Part shown: positions 1 to 12,771 of the stretch, one piece after another
Position numbering within the stretch: the first letter of the stretch is position 1
How the letters are laid out: each line of letters begins with the position of its first letter
Assembly (NCBI GenBank): GCA_007258455.2
Contig: VDFB02000003.1
Coordinates: 41,419,986-41,483,985 of the forward strand
Direction of reading: 5' to 3'
From: Sequoia sempervirens
Taxonomy: Eukaryota > Streptophyta > Pinopsida > Cupressales > Cupressaceae
Length of the DNA stretch: 64,000 nt
Notes under the pieces: generated by a model
What the model was told of the DNA's origin: nothing
The model's database searches: none
The model's input: the letters and a program-made list of their open reading frames with translations, nothing else
Made by a program: the position numbers and the translations under genes

Positions 1-542
1 GTGAAAGTGACATGTGTCAAGATGAAAGGCTAGGATGATGAGTTAAGTGGCTACATGGATGAGTGAAGTGAAAGTGAGTATGAGTGAAATGCTCTTGCTT
101 TTCAATCAGTTCACTAAATTAGGAGATAGAAGAATATAAATTAAATTAAATAAATAAATTTATTTAATTCCAATGAAGATATAATTAGGAAATAAATAAA
201 ATATGATTTTTTAAATAAATAAAGAGAAAAATTAAATTAAATAAAGTAAATTAATTAATTTAATTTTGGAGGAAATATTAGCTAATGTGGATGAGAAGAA
301 TGCATGAATTAATGATTAATGTGGATAGAAATTAAAAATTATTTAATTTGTGTGGATAAGGAAAATTGAGAAATAATTAAATAATTAAAAAATATTTTAT
401 TAGTGTGGATGTAATGTGGTAAATTACATCCTATGCAATTTCACACTACATACACCTTCCTCTTTAGATAAACTAAGATAACTATGCTCTCTCCTAACTT
501 AAAACCATTTCTCACCATTTGGCATGCCCTATTCCTCGACCG
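1..542. other. AT-rich non-coding stretch
   Basis: No coding signal is visible. The stretch is rich in TAAAT and TTAATT words and carries the word TGTGGAT several times between about 285 and 415, a pattern common in LTR U3 regions. Assignment to an LTR is inference only. Confidence 0.4.
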
Positions 543-1975
543 TTAAGTTTGATTTTCCCATAGACCAATACGTGCCGCGAAGATGTTTGTGAGCCACATT
601 AGCATCCCACAAAAATCTGCAACTAAGGTGGCCATTAGTACACTTGAGTAAGAATTGAATAATTTAGTAAAGAACCAATTACATTGTGACCCAAGTGTAT
701 GGTTTTCACTTGTTTGAGGGACAACTACTACATTAGATATCGTCTTGTTTCTCTTCAACCCTCTAGAAGAAGATGCAGCCCCAAAACCATCAGGATGTGA
801 GGATGAGGTAGTAGATCCATACTGAGTTAACGTCTGTTCATAGTCATGCAACACAATACACAAAAATGAGTGAAGGAAGGATATTTCATCATGGAAAATC
901 ATTCCCTCAATACTGACTAAAGATTTCCCATGAACATCATTTGGATTTCACAGTTAGATAGGGCATAGGGTATTTACAAGGAGATAGATTGGTAGAAAGA
1001 AATGAAATCAGTTAGCTTCTCATTCAGTTGTTTCTTGTAATGGATAAGGTTAATGATAGTGACGTTAGAGCCAATGTTTGATTGGAACCATTGTAAGAAC
1101 TAATTTATAAGTTGATTGAAAGGGAAGATGGAATTATAAGGTAATGAGAAAAACCACTCCAATGTAGTTTCCTTAAGGGATAATATGAACAATTTCTCTA
1201 GAAAATGATCCTGATGTAAAAATTCACTACATAGAGCGATAATGGAATTGACATGTGTCTATGGGTATCCCTTATCATTGTATTTTTCAAATTTTGGTAC
1301 CTCAACCCCTTAAGGTATGGGAGTGTTCAAGATGTTTAAAGTGAGAGGGATATAGTGATAGTATGGAGTAACAGTAGTTTGTGTGGTAGCTTTAGTTAAG
1401 TTTGTGAGTTGAGATTTGTGAGACACATTGACTTTGAGATTAGCGAGAGGCACAAACACAATTTTTATGTTATCAACAAAAGACGTGGGAGGTATGTAGG
1501 GATTAGTATCCACCATTTGCATAGACACATCAAGAATTGAAAGATTCAATTAAGTATTAGCAGTATCCGATTGGGCTTTTAGAGGCCATGTCAAGACTTA
1601 CATGTATGGAGGTACATGAGTCTTGACTAGGTTGGTTAATGCACAAATCAACTCAAGGCCTTTTTGATATGAGATGAGTAAGTTTCTCATATTAGTGACA
1701 ACATGAGAAACTTGAGTGTATAAGTTATCACGATTCAAAAATATTCAAAGTGTTTAATGCTTTCCTCTAAAGATTGAAGTTGCTCGAAGGGGACCCTAAG
1801 AGTAGTTTCATAATCTTTAGAGGATGGAGACCTCAGAGGAGAATTCAAATGGGGGGAACCTCCAAATATCGGTTGAGATCTAGAAGGATCAAGATTCTCG
1901 GAAAACATTGAACCAAGTCTAGTAGGACTATACCTATTTGGAGGTATGGTAGGTCTCAAGCTTCTTTTTACTATG
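543..1975 (-). pseudogene. Ty3/gypsy gag relic A
   Basis: Read on the minus strand, the segment from about 1304 down to 800 gives a recognisable retrotransposon gag core: a PKFEKYNDKG start, then an ALCSEF stretch, then LFILSLKETTLEWF, matching the family pattern in which a short LF..SL element precedes the conserved Trp-Phe pair. An N-terminal Pro/Ser-rich segment lies at 1959-1735. Gag forms the capsid of virus-like particles. The copy is dead: several frames are needed and stops occur, one being TAG just after the KGYP motif where related proteins continue. No protease or RT follows toward position 1. The family call rests on pattern memory, not on a search. Confidence 0.6.
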
Positions 1976-3377
1976 TGTCTAGAGGTAATAGACTAGATTC
2001 TAAATCTCATAAAGGAGCACTTACAACACACAACCTCGCCAACTCTAAGAAACAAGAGAACTCAAGAGAAGATAAAAAGTTTTAGGATTTTAAGATGACC
2101 AAGATTTTGTAAGAAGGTGAGTTCACATCGAGTTCACAAAAATGTAGAGGAGGAAATTTGATACCCTCAATATGGTGAGATCTTGAGCAGAAAATGATCT
2201 CTCCACTACCTCAATTGACATGGCTCAAGTGAACTAGAAATGGAGAAATGAGAATTTAACAAAGCACATAAATTATTTGAACCTTTTAGACATCAAAAAC
2301 CAAAAGTGTAGGAAACAAAGGTCTTCCAAAAAACACAGCAGGCTCTATATCTATGACGATATTGTGACTACAAACAACAACATACCGCACTGCTATCTCG
2401 TATAGATAAAAAAATAGATTTATCACCAAAAAATTCAAATCATTGTGCTTAGGTTTATAGATGTGAAAGGGAGTGTTGGATACGATTGTACATAATTAAA
2501 GGTATTGAAAGTAAAGATGCTAAATAGAAATGAAACAAAGATGAGAAGGAGAGGTTGAGATGTCACCGAAAGATTGTTTGATGACATTCAAGTTTGCTTC
2601 AAAAATTCCTTCCGCTTGCACCTATATAAGACCAAAGAGAAATTTTTGGGTGGATTTTTAGGAGTTTTCCTCAATCAAACCCTCATATTGGTGTTTCCAT
2701 CTTCATGGAAAGCCTTAGACAAGATAATAACGATAATAATAGATGTGAAAAGATAAATAAAACCATATGCTAATCAAAGACAAAGATAAAATTCTCAAGA
2801 AAGGTTCTTGAAGAGTCACTTCGTTCAAGCACCAAAGGCAAGGCTTTCTAATGCAACAAAGGAGCAACAAGAACCTTCAAGGTGACAATGGTTTTCTTAC
2901 AAGATCACCTTGTGCAACAACAATGAAGCTTCCTCTGAAAGTGGTGGATGAGCTCTTTGCAAGATGTGTGTGTAGAAAAAAGGAGAGAACTGTGAAGTTT
3001 TGTAGAATGGTGAAGAATAAAAAGCTGTGTGTGTTTTCCAAGAGAGCTAGAGAGCAAGAATGAAGAAGTGATGCATCCTGAATGAAAAATTGAATCTCCT
3101 CTTTGCAAAAGAGGGGATGTTTTTTTCAAGTAGGTAGCTTGGGTGATTCTTGATGCAGTTATAGGCCAGTAGAGTTGTTACAGTACCAAAATGTGGTCAT
3201 TGTAATGTCTGAGATATTTTTTTGTAATAGTATATGTGTTGTTCTAGTAACAAGATGCTAAGTCTCTTTTATGTTGTTCAAAATCACCAATGGTGGTTAT
3301 CTTCTCATCTACAATAAAGCATACTAGTGCTTTCTGTGTCTTCATTCTTGTTTCTTTGCCATTATGTGGGATGTTGA
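1976..3377. other. Unassigned non-coding region
   Basis: Short ORFs on both strands have no recognisable motif and no codon continuity. A TATATAAG word sits near 2622. The region lies between two minus-strand gag relics, so it may hold LTR or leader sequence of relic A, but I could not identify paired LTRs, a PBS or a PPT. Confidence 0.35.
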
Positions 3378-4340
3378 TCAGATCCATAGTAACTTTTTTA
3401 TCGATATCATTGACATGATTTTGAGGACTAAGGAACTTAGCTTGTTTCTCAAAATATGTTTTTTCCTCAAAGTGGATGTAAAACCCTCTTCATGGTAATT
3501 TTCTAGAGTAGGATCATGGATATTCATTATTTTCAAATATGTATAGAGATAAAGACTCTTGTTTAGCATGAACAAGGGGGGGATCATCTTTGTATCTAGT
3601 GGAAGCAAGTATTGCATCTACAAAAGTGGAGGTTATTGGAATATGGATGGGGTCAACTTTATTTTTGGGATCATGGATGGAATGGAAAGGGATGATGGGA
3701 TCATTATGAAATTCTAGAGAAATGAGGTCTTGATCAATTATAGGATGAGATTGGAGGATTTGGATAATTTGATCTTGATTCATTTAAGAGATATATTTTT
3801 TATGCTTTGTACTGTGTTCTTGACATAGATTTGATTCTAATATTGAGGTATGGATAAGGGACTCTTGAATATCCTCAATATGTTTGCATGGTGGAAATGG
3901 ATTTTGAATAGGAATATTTGGAATAGTTATGATTGGTTATGGAGAGAATGATAGTATTTGGTCCAATATTTCTTGATCATAGATTGGACTCGTATCAAAT
4001 TATGGATTACCTTGGAGCCCATGGGGAAAATTCTGAAAGGTGTCATTATTGGATGAGTTATTTGATGGGAATGGTGTGGATTAATATTGCAAGGGTTTCA
4101 GGGATGAAGGTTTGGAAGGATAGATGGAGGCTTCTTGTGGGAAATCTTCTTCAAGATCACCTATTATGGAGTCAAATGAGGCAGATATATTATGGCTAGG
4201 ACTAATGTAATTATTTTGAGATGAGCAATTTCTATACATAGATGGATGGTTTTGACCATGCTTTGGGAAATTATCTTGACATATTCCTAATCTCTCATTA
4301 TGTGAGCTATGGATATTATTGATGTGATTATTTTTAGACA
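3378..4340 (-). pseudogene. Region downstream of gag, relic B
   Basis: Continues the minus-strand reading of gag relic B beyond its zinc-type motif. Open segments at 4341-4081 and 3783-3514 are rich in Asn, His, Ile and Pro and look like the poorly conserved linker between gag and protease in plant gypsy elements. No protease active-site motif was found. The segments lie in different frames with stops between them. Function is not recognised beyond this positional inference. Confidence 0.35.
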
Positions 4341-5215
4341 AATTGTTAAGATGATATTCAACAATGATGTCACCTTGGTCAATAAAATCCTAAATGAGAT
4401 TTTTAAATTTTATACAATCAAGGGTGTTATGTCCTTTGGCCCTATGGTATTCATAGAAGTTTGTGTCTTTCCACCATTTGGATTTGATCTAAGGCTCATA
4501 TTGTTTGATTTTTGAAAGCTTTATTAAACTTGATTAGAACAACTTCTGAAGTGTTGACTCAATAGGTCCTCCCAAAGGATTATATTTTTTTCATGTGGTA
4601 TTATTTTATCTAGGTGGATCCCTTTGTGAATTAGTTTGAACAGTTACTAATGTTTTTTCATTATGTGGTATTTGTAGACTTAATGTAGGCTGAGAATTCT
4701 TGATCATCTTAAAATCAACCACTTTGTCATTGACTACATTATTTTTTTGGACCAAAAACCAAATTTATCATTGGATGAAATTGTGTTTTCTTTTTTTCTT
4801 TGTATATTTTTTCAAGTCATTTAGCTATGAGGGCTTTCTTGATGGTTTCATAAAAAAAATTGGAACATTGAACCTATAAGTGGAGTCCTCTCACATAATT
4901 CAAATTTTGTATGAACATTTAGACCATTTATTTTTCTAGTACATGGAATGGAGATTTTTTGGCTACGTTTCTTCGCCATTGTAGCAAGGAGGGAAAAAAT
5001 TACCAATTATTTTTCTTATAATTGTGTAGGTATTTCATGGATATTTCATGTCCAATGTTATATGAGAAATGTGGAATGAAATTCTTTTTTATTTCTTGAA
5101 AGGTTCTAATGCCATGTTGGAGATGATAAAACAATTCCATGGCTTTCCCTCTTAAGCTCCATGGAAAGATGCATATAATATAAGTATCATTATAAACCAC
5201 CTCCAAGCAAGATAT
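4341..5215 (-). pseudogene. Ty3/gypsy gag core and zinc-type motif, relic B
   Basis: The minus-strand frame from 5215 starts with CLEVVYNDTYIICIFPWSL, then GKAMELFYHLQHGIRTFQEI and FIPHFSYNIGHEISM, which is the standard plant gypsy gag core. A region reading SPFHVLEK and ALIAK follows with TAA and TAG interruptions. Near 4460-4390 comes YHRAKGHNTLDC, the truncated His/Cys motif typical of the gag C-terminus in these elements. Gag would package element RNA into cytoplasmic particles. The copy is inactive through stops and frame changes. The gag N-terminal part lies 1.49 kb away at 6706-7660, separated by an insertion. Confidence 0.75.
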
Positions 5216-6705
5216 ATAAAACTATATAATATGTTCTCGATGATCTCCTCTATGTCTACTCCATCTATGTTCAATAAATTGATAGAAAAAAGACATGCAT
5301 ACAACTCAATGGACCAACGAATCCCTTATTAATCAATTCACTAACTTAGGTGAGCCACATTTAATTTATTGACCAAGTAATCACAATTTCTTGGATGGTG
5401 CTAACACTTTTTGTGTATTTAAGGATTCTAAGTTGTCCTAATCAATCACATATAGAAGAGCTAAACAAAACTTCATCTAGAAACAAAATTAACTGAATTT
5501 TTTTTATCTAGAAGCAAATCTAACTATATAACAATTTCTATGGGTAAATATTCCTATGAGGGCACTAGTTAATGACTCAATTGTTTTGTAACTACTTGAA
5601 ATAATTTTTGATAACAATTTATTACTACTTAGCAATTCAATTCAACTTAAATCAGGAAATATAATGGAATAATTTATTCTATTGTTAGTAATAATCTAAA
5701 CTACAAGGAGTATTACAGTTACCTCAACTAGCCCTTGCTTGATTAGCTGCAATCCCATAGTATATTTCTCAGATCTTAACTCAAAATTTCATGTAATTGA
5801 CTAAATCTATCTTTATTACAATTTGAAAGGATAACACAAGTTGATAATAGAGAATTGATTAAGAAAAAGTGTTGATAACCTAATCTACTAACACTAGATC
5901 TTTGACTTCACACAAGACCTACTATATATACAAGATCCCGAGAATCTAATTATTATTGGACTCAAAAAAACTTGTAAAAAATGTCAACTACCCCCAAAAT
6001 ATAGGAAGATGACTTATTCTTATTCTAAACAATAATGGGAAACTAATCACGCAAAGGTGAGAGTTTCATAATCTCATTAAGACTCTGCATCATAAAGAAG
6101 ATAATTATAACTAGAAACATCTAGAAGAAGGCATAACTATTTATGAACCGTGATCTATGGTTTTCATAAATATCTCCTTTCCTCCATGATTCTCTCTATT
6201 CTAGTGACAACATTAGTAAAAATTTAATGATCTATAAATAAACCATTCCAAAATCTTCAACCACTACCTCCATCATCTACAAAAGACTAAATGTGTTGTA
6301 GGTGAACATCCCCCTTAGCTATGAGTTGACAAACATCTTTTGTTGTGGGTTAAACAACATTCTATGTTGAGAGTTGACAGGACCTTTGCTACAAGTTAAA
6401 AATTCCTTTATTATGGGTTGACAAGTCCTTTTATGCGGGTTGATAGGTCCTTTTTTGTAGGGGTTAGATTATTTCAAAGGCATCTCTTCATCATTAATAG
6501 CCATAATCAACATAAAACTCTATCATATTTCATACACATTCATAGATGCACACAATCATTTAGTAATATAATATATATTATCATTAATGCTTTAATACTT
6601 AAAATAAATAGGAAAGTCTGGGTAATCTCTTTGAAACCATTTGAAATATCATGAGATGTGTGAAACTTTAAAACAAGGAAAAGAGGGAAATTCTAGGACT
6701 AATCA
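5216..6705. mobile_element. Insertion splitting gag relic B
   Basis: The gag reading frame stops making sense at about 6705 (after TNIREG on the minus strand) and resumes at about 5215 with CLEVVYNDTY. In related gag proteins these parts are separated by only about ten residues, so roughly 1.49 kb is foreign. The stretch is AT-rich, has a TATATAC word near 5922, and lacks coding motifs. TG and CA dinucleotides occur near the ends, but I found no target-site duplication, so the element class is unknown. Confidence 0.5.
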
Positions 6706-7660
6706 CCCTTCCCTTATATTTGTCAAATTTAACATTTTAAAATCATGAGGGAAGGGTGGCATCGGTATTGTTCTATCAAAGGGATAAGAACATATGTCCT
6801 CCAATGTGTAACTCCTCTTTGTTCATCATGTTTGAGATTTATTTTTGCAAGTCTTGAATTTGTTGAGACAAATCATTTGGATGTGTGAAAGTGGGTGTGT
6901 TAATAGGAGTGTACATGGAAATGTGATGAGTGGGTGATTTCCTTTGGGAAAGTTCAATTGTTGGTTGTTTTATGGAATGTATGTATTGTTATCTAGAATG
7001 TAAGTGTTAGTGGTTATGTTTGATGTGGTAAATGGGTTTGATGAAGTGAATTATTGTTGAGGTGTTATGCATTTTTGAGATGGATTATGTGAGAAGATAT
7101 TTTAATTAGGTGGGATGATGTTTTGGTTTTGAGGAATTTGATTTGAGGTGTTAATGTTTTGAGGTTGTGAGATGGGGTTGTAATTTTGCAGGATGATGTT
7201 TTTATTTTGAGGAATGTAGGAATTTTTGGGCATGTGAGATGTAGGTTCTTATGATGTGTAGGATGCATGTGAAGAGATTTATGGATTATTCATTTGAATG
7301 GAAGTGATAGCATTATTGTACAAAGTTTTTTGTGGTATGAATGTGTGGTTTTGAGGTATGGTGTTTTTATTTTGAGGCATGTGAGTGGTCATGTGTATGT
7401 TGGATATTGGTTCTTGTGAAATATATGATGCATGTGAAGGTTTTTTTGAATTATTCATGGGTATAGAAGTGAAAGTGTTGTTATATGGATTGTTTCATTG
7501 GTATAATGGATTAGTGATTTGTAAAGTGTATCATAGAAGTTGAGTGTTTACACTAGGTATAGATACCTAGGTTGAGTTGGTGTTATTTATTATGGAATGA
7601 TGGAATAAATTTGGTGGAACATGTTATTGGAAGATGGTATGAAAGGGTTGGTCCATTGTG
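6706..7660 (-). pseudogene. Gag N-terminal Gln/Asn-rich region, relic B
   Basis: On the minus strand this encodes a low-complexity protein rich in Pro, Gln, Asn, Ser, Thr and His, ending with SYPFDRTIPMPPFPHDFKML, which is the conserved lead-in to the gypsy gag core. Two degenerate repeat units (about 7190-7290 and 7350-7450) share HASY, SQEP, HMP and PQNKN motifs. At least five internal stops are TAA at positions where neighbouring repeats have Gln (CAA), consistent with C-to-T change. Together with 4341-5215 this forms one interrupted gag. Confidence 0.55.
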
Positions 7661-8837
7661 GTATAGAAGTGTTAGAACTTATTTCCCCCAAGGTATGTGA
7701 TGAGGTGGTTTTGGTCATGTTTCATATGAGTGCGATATAAAATTTGGATGGTAACTTGGATCCTTGTTATGCTATGTTGATGGCCAAAACAACACAACAA
7801 TATTAAACAAAATATATCTATCATATTTCTCCTGAAAAAGAAAGATAACATAAAGTAATCTAACTCCCAAGGTCCTGGTAGTTGGTTCCCAACTGTGCTG
7901 ATGTTACTCAATGACCAATGTAACTATAATATTCAAGGGGCCTTGCTGGTATTAAAGGATACAAACTGCATTAGATCAATTAACCTATGTTGGGGGGGTA
8001 TAAATAAATAGAAAAAGATAGATCAAGGCTTCAGAACAACAAAATATGAATAAAAATTCTTCACATCTAGAAATGCACCTTAACAACGAGTGTTTCTTCA
8101 ACTAACCAAAACCATAACATGATGCAATCCATAGAATAACCTACACCATTGGATACATTCATAGTGCTAAATCCAATAATCACAACCATTCACTAAAAAA
8201 TTACTTCAATATTTGAAACAAATCACTCACTCATTGCTAAAACCAGATCAAATAGACATAAAAGTAATTTCATTCATAGATAATTCCATGAAATAATCTT
8301 AAATTCGGTTTCCCCTATTGATTTGCATCAAATAGAAAATATTTAGGCACAACAAATCACTGGCATACGAATTGATTATGATTCATTAACCTTATCAAAG
8401 AGGTCCAAACTTGACAATAACATGTAAACTGTATAAAGTTGTAAAAAGTATCCAAGTTCAATAAAGCTTTCAAAGTTTCTTGTTAAAACTTATGAAATTC
8501 TAAGACTAATCACTACTTGCTATCATATCAGGTGGCTAATCCTTCTTCAACCAGCCGACCTTTACAAAATGGAGCCCAAGTTACATATAGGAATTCCATG
8601 CATAAACTTCTCTCAATCAGAAACTCAGATCCACTAATCAAGGAGTTGGAACTGTACGAAGGAACTATACTAGCTAATCTTCAGCTCAACAATTGATTGC
8701 CCTGTTGTCCAAAATCTGATGCCCAAGGAGAAAGGTAGAACTGGTGGATGAGAGCTTAAGTTGAAATCATGTCTAAACCTACAAAATAGGAGAGGAAAGG
8801 AAGTTTCCCACCAAAAAGAGAATGTTTTTCTGCCAAC
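7661..8837. other. Non-coding, between gag relic B and additional ORF
   Basis: No coding signal. A run of seven G followed by TATAAATAAAT lies at about 7991-8010. This could be a PPT-like or TATA-like remnant, but no LTR boundary could be confirmed. Confidence 0.3.
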
Positions 8838-11800
8838 TCATTCATGTGTTGCTTGGTCAAGGAGATACTCATCATAATTGGAGAATACTTGTTGAAGAAT
8901 GTCTAGATCAGTTTCATCTACCCGATTATCCTCAAATTTAATCCTCTTCAACTCTGTTGAGGAAAATTATTGCATATCTTTCAATTTTATTAATTCCCTC
9001 CTAGTAGCTTTCACCTCATCTTTTATATCCATGAGTCTATCGAACAAAAAATCTTCTCCATCATCTTCTTTCTGCATTACTTCCTCAAACTTGTTGCTCC
9101 ACTTCTCCTTCAACATATCTAGAGGAAGACCTTCTTTGACCAGGATGTCCACATTGAGAAAAATAGCAACCACTACCTCCAATTCATCAATTTTTTCATT
9201 CAAGTCTTTACTAGCTTTTTGAACTTCATTCTTATGCTCATAGATGAATTTGGATATGAACCGGATTATGCTCAACGTCTTCTCAATAAAATCTGGATTA
9301 TCTTCCTCAAGGATTGATTGTTCTAGGAGAGTTGGCTTGGGCACCTTGTTTATGTCCTTTAGTTTCTTAACATGTTCTCTATATTCTTCATCTTGTTTCT
9401 CTAGGACTTTAGCATGTTGGTTCATTTCATTTGCCAACTCAAGTGCTCCTTCCAGAAATTTGAAACCATTAGCCAAAACTTCACCAACCTTCTAATTGAG
9501 CCTATCAATCCACCAATCAAGCATCCCCACCTTACTCCTCATCTGCACTAAGTCATCAGTCTCTTTCTTTCTTAATAGGATTGGGGTCTCAAAAGCAGCA
9601 ACTTGTTGAGAAATCATAGTAGAGACATCCTTCAAGAATTTGTGTAACTAATCCAATTGGGCATTAAGTTCATCCTTCTTTTGCCTATCTTTTATCATTC
9701 TAGATTTAGTGGAGGAAGCTATGATATCAATGAGGTTCATTTGTTGATTCCTTGTAGGTCTCCCCAAATTGACAGTGCCCAATAGGTAATCAGTTATTTG
9801 CATGTCTTCTTTGTCCTTATCCACCACTGGAATTGCACATTTGGCAACAATCTCTCCTGCATTTGTGAGCCTGGTGGAATGAAGAACTCTAGCCTTCTTC
9901 TTGGGTCTTTCCTTATCTATCTCCTTCATCATCTCATCCCAATTGAGAGACTGAGGTTGAAATATCTTCTTTTTTCTCAAGATCAAGTTTTAACCATGTA
10001 GGAGCAACAGGAGTAGTGACCACTTGTGTTGAAGAAGAGACAATAGTGGTAGAAGATAATGGCTGCAATATGGTGGTCCTAGGTTGAGAATCAACCTCTT
10101 GCACATTCTATTGTTCCCTTTGTGCATCTTCTTGTGCAAGTATCTCAGCTTCCTCCTTATCCTTCTGCTCCTGCAACCTTTTTGCTTCTAATTCCTTTTT
10201 CAAACACTCTTCTTCCAACTTCTTCTGCTCATACATTTGGTCTCTTTGTTTCTCAAGCTCTTTGACCTTATCCCATGCCTCTTTAGAGTTTTGTTCATGT
10301 AGAGCAAGTTCTTTAGCCTCGTTTTCTCTTTGTAGGTGTTCTTCCTCTTCCTTCCTTCTGTGGGCTTCCTCAATAGCCTCGAATTTAGCCTCAAGGGATT
10401 ATCTTTCTCTTATTTGTATAGCTTTATCCTCAAGATCATGGATCTTCTGCAACATTGCCAATTTATCTCTCTCTTCTTTGGTTTTGAGTTCTTGCTCTCT
10501 TTGTTGTTGTTTCTTAGCTAGTTCATTACCCTTGGCTTTAGCCTCCAATTCTTGTTGTTTGATCAATGCATCAGCTTGTTCCTTAGCATCAATCTCCTTC
10601 TGTTTAGTCAGTGCCTCAGCTTGTGCCTTGGCATCTACTTCTCTCTTTGCATCCTCAAACAACTTCCATTGATCTTCTTCTATCAAAACATGCTTAGTTC
10701 CTGCATCCTCAGTTTCATCAATGGATGCAACCACATGAGTCTCCCTATCAGATGGGGTAGCATCAGAATCTATCTCAATTTCATGAATCTCAATCTTAGG
10801 CTCCTTCTCCTTCAATGATTCAACTTGTTTGTGAAGGGTTCCCATAGGCATCTCTCCACTTGGCTACTTTGTGATAAGAGTTTGAGTTCATATTTCAACT
10901 TGATTAGTTGTTGAGGCATTAGGTTATGTTGTGGCCTCTTCTCCATGTGCTTTAGGAAGATCCTGAGCAGGAATTATAGGTTCAATCTCCTCTCCAAAAT
11001 TGGGAGGGAAAAATTCCAAGGGCTCCTTAGGAGCCATTCTTCTTTTTGTCCTCTTGTACCCTTGGGTGGTGCATGCAACCTTTCTTTTCTTGGAAGTTTG
11101 AGCCTCTGGCTCTTTGATTCTCATAACAACCCATTGGATGCTCCTATCCAAGACTAGCATTACAATCTGCTTGATATCTATGGACTCCTCTACATTTCAT
11201 TATATTGGATCTAAGTCTTTGGTGACTATAATTTTAGCATCATATTGGGAATCCAAGGTTACCCCATCATTTGACAATGTGTCAGGAATGTCCTCCTTTA
11301 CCCCATACTCAACCATGAGTGGGATAAGAAATATTTCATAGTTTCTTCTTCTCAAATCATAGTCATCTTGTAGATCCACCCAAAAGTCTTCCAACAGATT
11401 GAAGTGTTTATCAAAAACAATAGGAAGCAAGGCTTGCATCTTGTGTTTAGGATCAAAATGCTTCCTAGAGGTGTACAAACCCAACTTTAAATGGATTAAC
11501 TCATCACAGATTATCTTGGCTGCCACATTGTGTGCACAAATATACTCACCCAACTTAATGGTGAATTTGTGGCAACTAGTCTTTTGCTTATTAGAAAACT
11601 TAAGATTGACTGCTATAGCTTGATAGATGAATTCCATCAAGACAATTCTATTGTTGCAACACCTAGGGAGTAGATGAGGGTGGCCATCAAAACCAGCCAA
11701 CCTAAAATAAGTGAACCTGGGGTATTGGATATACCAATGTCCCCACTCTACAATAGAGGCCATAACATCCCTGCTCAATTTGTAGCCTGCATCTCCTATG

Positions 11801-12771
11801 AGTTGGTTAATGATAACATAAAAAAATGCATCATTAACTCTTCTATAGTGTGATTCAGAAGTCTGCAAGGTGAGCTGATCATAGTGATTCCACACCCTTT
11901 TCTGTCCTTAGGCTTCTCCCAATATTCCTATTGCATTCAATCCAGGAAAGATGCCCCTTTTGGTTGCTACATAAATCACATAAGAGGTCATGAAGAAACT
12001 CTTGGTTTCTCTCACTCTAAGCATCTAGTTGTGTATGCATTCTGATACAATCATAGGCCAATCAAATTGTTGCTTTCCATCTAGTATAGTCTGAATGAAT
12101 GGAAACATCCATTCCTTGAACTAGGAGGCATCTCTCTTCCCAAACACTCTGGAGAGCATCATTATTATATCCCCGATCTCCTGTAGAAATTTGATCTTTT
12201 AGGCTGACTAGGAAGCTTGGCTAGGGACTTCTTTTCAACCCTCATCCAATTCTTGTTCATGTGAGTTCTACTAGTCTCCTTTTGTTTGATATAGAGTTGC
12301 ATGGATTTAGCTTCATTGAGTTTTCTAGGGTTTAGTGGAGCAAGTGCATTGAACAAGAACCTTATCATCTGTGGTGTAAGGTCAATAATGGTGTTCCCCT
12401 GCAAGTCCACACATTGTATGGTAGTAGGACTATAGGCTCTAGCTACAGTGAGTATTAACTCTAGACATTGGACAGATAGAGGAAAGAGGGAAATGTGTGC
12501 CAAACCAGATTGAACAATTCTCTGAGCTCCTTGTTACATCTTCACTGAATGTTTCTTCATACAACTCTTCATAGTTGAATGAACCCAAGTTTGTATTTGT
12601 AATATTTTCCCAATTTGAGTCCATCTTGCTAGCTGTGATGTTAGGAATCTGATGGTTATACCTCAAAGTATATGGGAGTTTTTCCACCTTAATTTTTTTA
12701 GACTTGGATCCTTTCCTTGAACTTTTTACAAGTTGGCTTCTTTGAGAAGCCTCTTTCGATGCTCCTGACAT
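8838..12771 (-). pseudogene. Retroelement-associated additional ORF, about 1,300 codons, broken
   Basis: A long minus-strand coding region begins with MSGASKEASQ at 12771 and ends at a TGA at 8838-8840. Open segments are 12771-12439, 12503-12165, about 12164-11896 (with stops), 11895-11200, 11160-10924, 10851-10399, 9986-9648 and 9476-8967, using two frames. The N-terminal part (ARAYSPTTIQCVDLQGN then DLTPQMIRFLF) resembles the plant transposon-protein or mobile-domain fold found in additional ORFs of Athila/Tat-like elements. The middle (about 10850-10150) is a strongly charged Glu/Lys/Gln heptad region, clearly coiled coil. The C-terminal part is also helical and acidic. One frame change lies in an A run near 9975. 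Internal stops fall mostly at Gln-like sites (TAG or TAA). Molecular function is unknown; no pol is adjacent. Confidence 0.6.

Noticed and set aside
2574..3129. Small ORFs on both strands
   Set aside because: Short, overlapping and without motif or conserved context; not supportable as genes.
8899..9495. Plus-strand ORFs rich in Ser and Leu (also 10262-10818)
   Set aside because: Antisense shadows of the minus-strand coiled-coil ORF; Ser/Leu-rich antisense frames are typical opposite Lys/Glu/Gln coding.
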